Source: Salinisphaera sp. Q1T1-3 (GTDB lineage: Bacteria > Pseudomonadota > Gammaproteobacteria > Nevskiales > Salinisphaeraceae). From it: a DNA stretch of 64,000 nucleotides. Numbering within the stretch: the first letter of the stretch is position 1; each line of letters starts with the position of its first letter. Positions 63,099 through 64,000 of the stretch are shown here, one piece after another. The stretch covers positions 304,666-368,665 of the forward strand of contig NZ_QZWD01000002.1 in assembly GCF_003602005.1 (NCBI RefSeq), read 5' to 3'. The notes under the pieces were generated by a model. The model did not search any database, was not told the DNA's origin, and worked only from the letters and a program-made list of their open reading frames with translations. Both the position numbers and the translations under genes were made by a program.

Positions 63099-63791
63099 AT
63101 GCCTCGTCGCCCGCGCGTCATGCTGCCGAACGTGCCGGTCCATCTCATCCAGCGAGGCAACAACCGTGAGGTCTGTTTCTTCGCCGACGATGACTATCGC
63201 TTTTATCTGGAATGGCTTCAGGAGTACGCGCGCAGCGAAGCGTGCCGTGTTCATGCCTATGTCTTGATGAGCAACCACGTTCATCTACTGGTGACGGGCC
63301 GCGAAACAGCGAGCGTCGGCAATCTGATGAAACGACTCGGCCAACGCTACGTCCAATACATCAACCGGACCTATAGACGAAGCGGCACACTCTGGGAGGG
63401 GCGCTTTCGCTCTTGTCTGACGCAGGAAGAACACTACGTCATGGGCTGCTATCGCTACATCGAACTCAATCCGGTTCGTGCCGAAATGGTCGCGCATCCG
63501 GCAGAATATCGTTGGTCCAGCTATCGGGTGAACGGGCAGGGCGAGCTCAGCACGCTCATCAAACCGCACAAGCTATACAAGCGACTGGGATCGAGCGCCG
63601 AGGAACGGCAGGCGGCCTATCGTGAGCTCTTCCGATATCAGCTGGATCCCGGCCTGGTTGATGAAATTCGCCAGGCGACGAATGGAAACTATGTTCTCGG
63701 CACCGAGCGTTTCGAAGCGCAGGTGGAACGCGCCTTGAAGCGACGGGTGACGCGTGGTCGGCCGGGGCGGCCGCGGAAAGAGGACAGCTGA
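63099..63791 (+). CDS. REP-associated tyrosine transposase (RAYT, Y1 family)
   Basis: The 230-residue protein has the HUH single-strand nuclease motif MSNHVHLLV and the catalytic Tyr in CYRYIELNPVRAEM, with GTLWEGRFRS between, as in TnpA-REP proteins. These enzymes move or maintain REP palindromes. A strongly basic tail (RALKRRVTRGRPGRPRKED) follows. It lies just after the IS30 element. A remnant of a related gene is at 55098. Confidence 0.88.
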   Translation: MPRRPRVMLPNVPVHLIQRGNNREVCFFADDDYRFYLEWLQEYARSEACRVHAYVLMSNHVHLLVTGRETASVGNLMKRLGQRYVQYINRTYRRSGTLWEGRFRSCLTQEEHYVMGCYRYIELNPVRAEMVAHPAEYRWSSYRVNGQGELSTLIKPHKLYKRLGSSAEERQAAYRELFRYQLDPGLVDEIRQATNGNYVLGTERFEAQVERALKRRVTRGRPGRPRKEDS

Positions 63792-63882
63792 GTGTTTGGG
63801 AAATCTCAGAAACCGTGGTCTGTCCCCAATGCCGTTCACTTAGCGATATACTATTGAATATTGATCGCTTCCGGTAATCGGC

Positions 63883-64000
63883 ATGGCAGGCAAGGCGTCG
63901 ACGTTGGGTGGTCCCATCCGCATGGCGGACTATCTCAGCATTGGATTGCTGTCACGCCTGGTCTCGCCAGCGCTTGTCGATGAAGCGCTTCGTCTTCATG
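63883..64000 (+). CDS. IS4-family transposase, N-terminal part
   Basis: The frame from ATG 63883 runs off the right edge after 39 residues: MAGKASTLGGPIRMADYLSI and GLLSRLVSPALVDEALR. This is the N-terminal domain of a distinct subgroup of IS4-family transposases. The preceding AATGCCGTTCACTTAGCG (63829-63846) is likely the left end of the IS. Confidence 0.7.
   Translation, partial: MAGKASTLGGPIRMADYLSIGLLSRLVSPALVDEALRLH

Noticed and set aside
1..64000. CRISPR array, tRNA, rRNA or prophage
   Set aside because: No regularly spaced repeats, no cloverleaf with a conserved T-loop, no rRNA text and no phage structural genes were found.

Overview
The window is a GC-rich bacterial chromosome segment. 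Gene content (Tat-exported oxidases, two TonB-dependent receptors, a BCCT transporter, an OpuAC-type betaine binding protein, a Ktr/Trk potassium system, a DksA-like zinc finger) points to a Gram-negative, salt-adapted gammaproteobacterium. A Salinisphaera-like host would fit, but that is inference from content and codon bias, not from a marker gene. No rRNA, tRNA, CRISPR array or replication origin was seen.

Layout, left to right. 0-1 kb: an SDR dehydrogenase overlapping a cysteine hydrolase cut by the window edge. 1.3-10.2 kb: a sugar-acid module. A three-subunit membrane gluconate 2-dehydrogenase (Tat subunit, tri-haem cytochrome c, GMC flavoprotein) runs left. A kinase, an MFS permease, a D-2-hydroxyacid dehydrogenase and an outer-membrane barrel run right from a shared promoter region that holds a LacI/GntR-like palindrome. 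Together they fit periplasmic oxidation of gluconate, uptake of 2-ketogluconate, phosphorylation and reduction. 10.3-15.4 kb: a secreted phospholipase D-like protein plus acid phosphatase, then a TonB receptor behind a structured leader. 15.7-20.7 kb: a vanAB-like Rieske demethylase system with an embedded GntR regulator, and a BCCT carrier. 21-30 kb: DksA-like protein, a siderophore-type receptor with a MITE at its stop codon, Ktr potassium uptake, an orphan betaine binding protein and small envelope proteins.

30-41 kb: Tat aldo/keto reductase plus translocase-like carrier, hemerythrin and universal stress proteins, then an overlapping operon of flavin monooxygenase, RidA, DUF1028, M20 deacylase and LysR, followed by a 30-residue membrane microprotein and a sodium:solute symporter. 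This looks like a catabolic system with no obvious named pathway. 41.5-50.4 kb: a YCF48-like propeller, a decayed PhnD-type binding protein, small stress genes, an IclR-controlled ABM-VOC fusion plus EthD pair, and an MFS carrier. 50.4-64 kb: gene decay and transposition, with IS30 copies, a dead IS4/IS10-type element, a RAYT transposase and its remnant, and an IS4-type transposase cut by the edge. Interspersed are an epoxide hydrolase, aldo/keto reductase/TetR pair, MarR-isochorismatase(pseudo)-MFS operon, a deleted BKACE gene, and a TetR-divergent isochorismatase/AbrB pair.

The least explained signal is a set of structured non-coding repeats. Repeat A (two ~205 bp copies) and repeat B (two ~290-310 bp copies) show substitutions that keep base pairing, including between the two ends of repeat A. 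Repeat C is a single MITE with ~30 bp perfect terminal inverted repeats.
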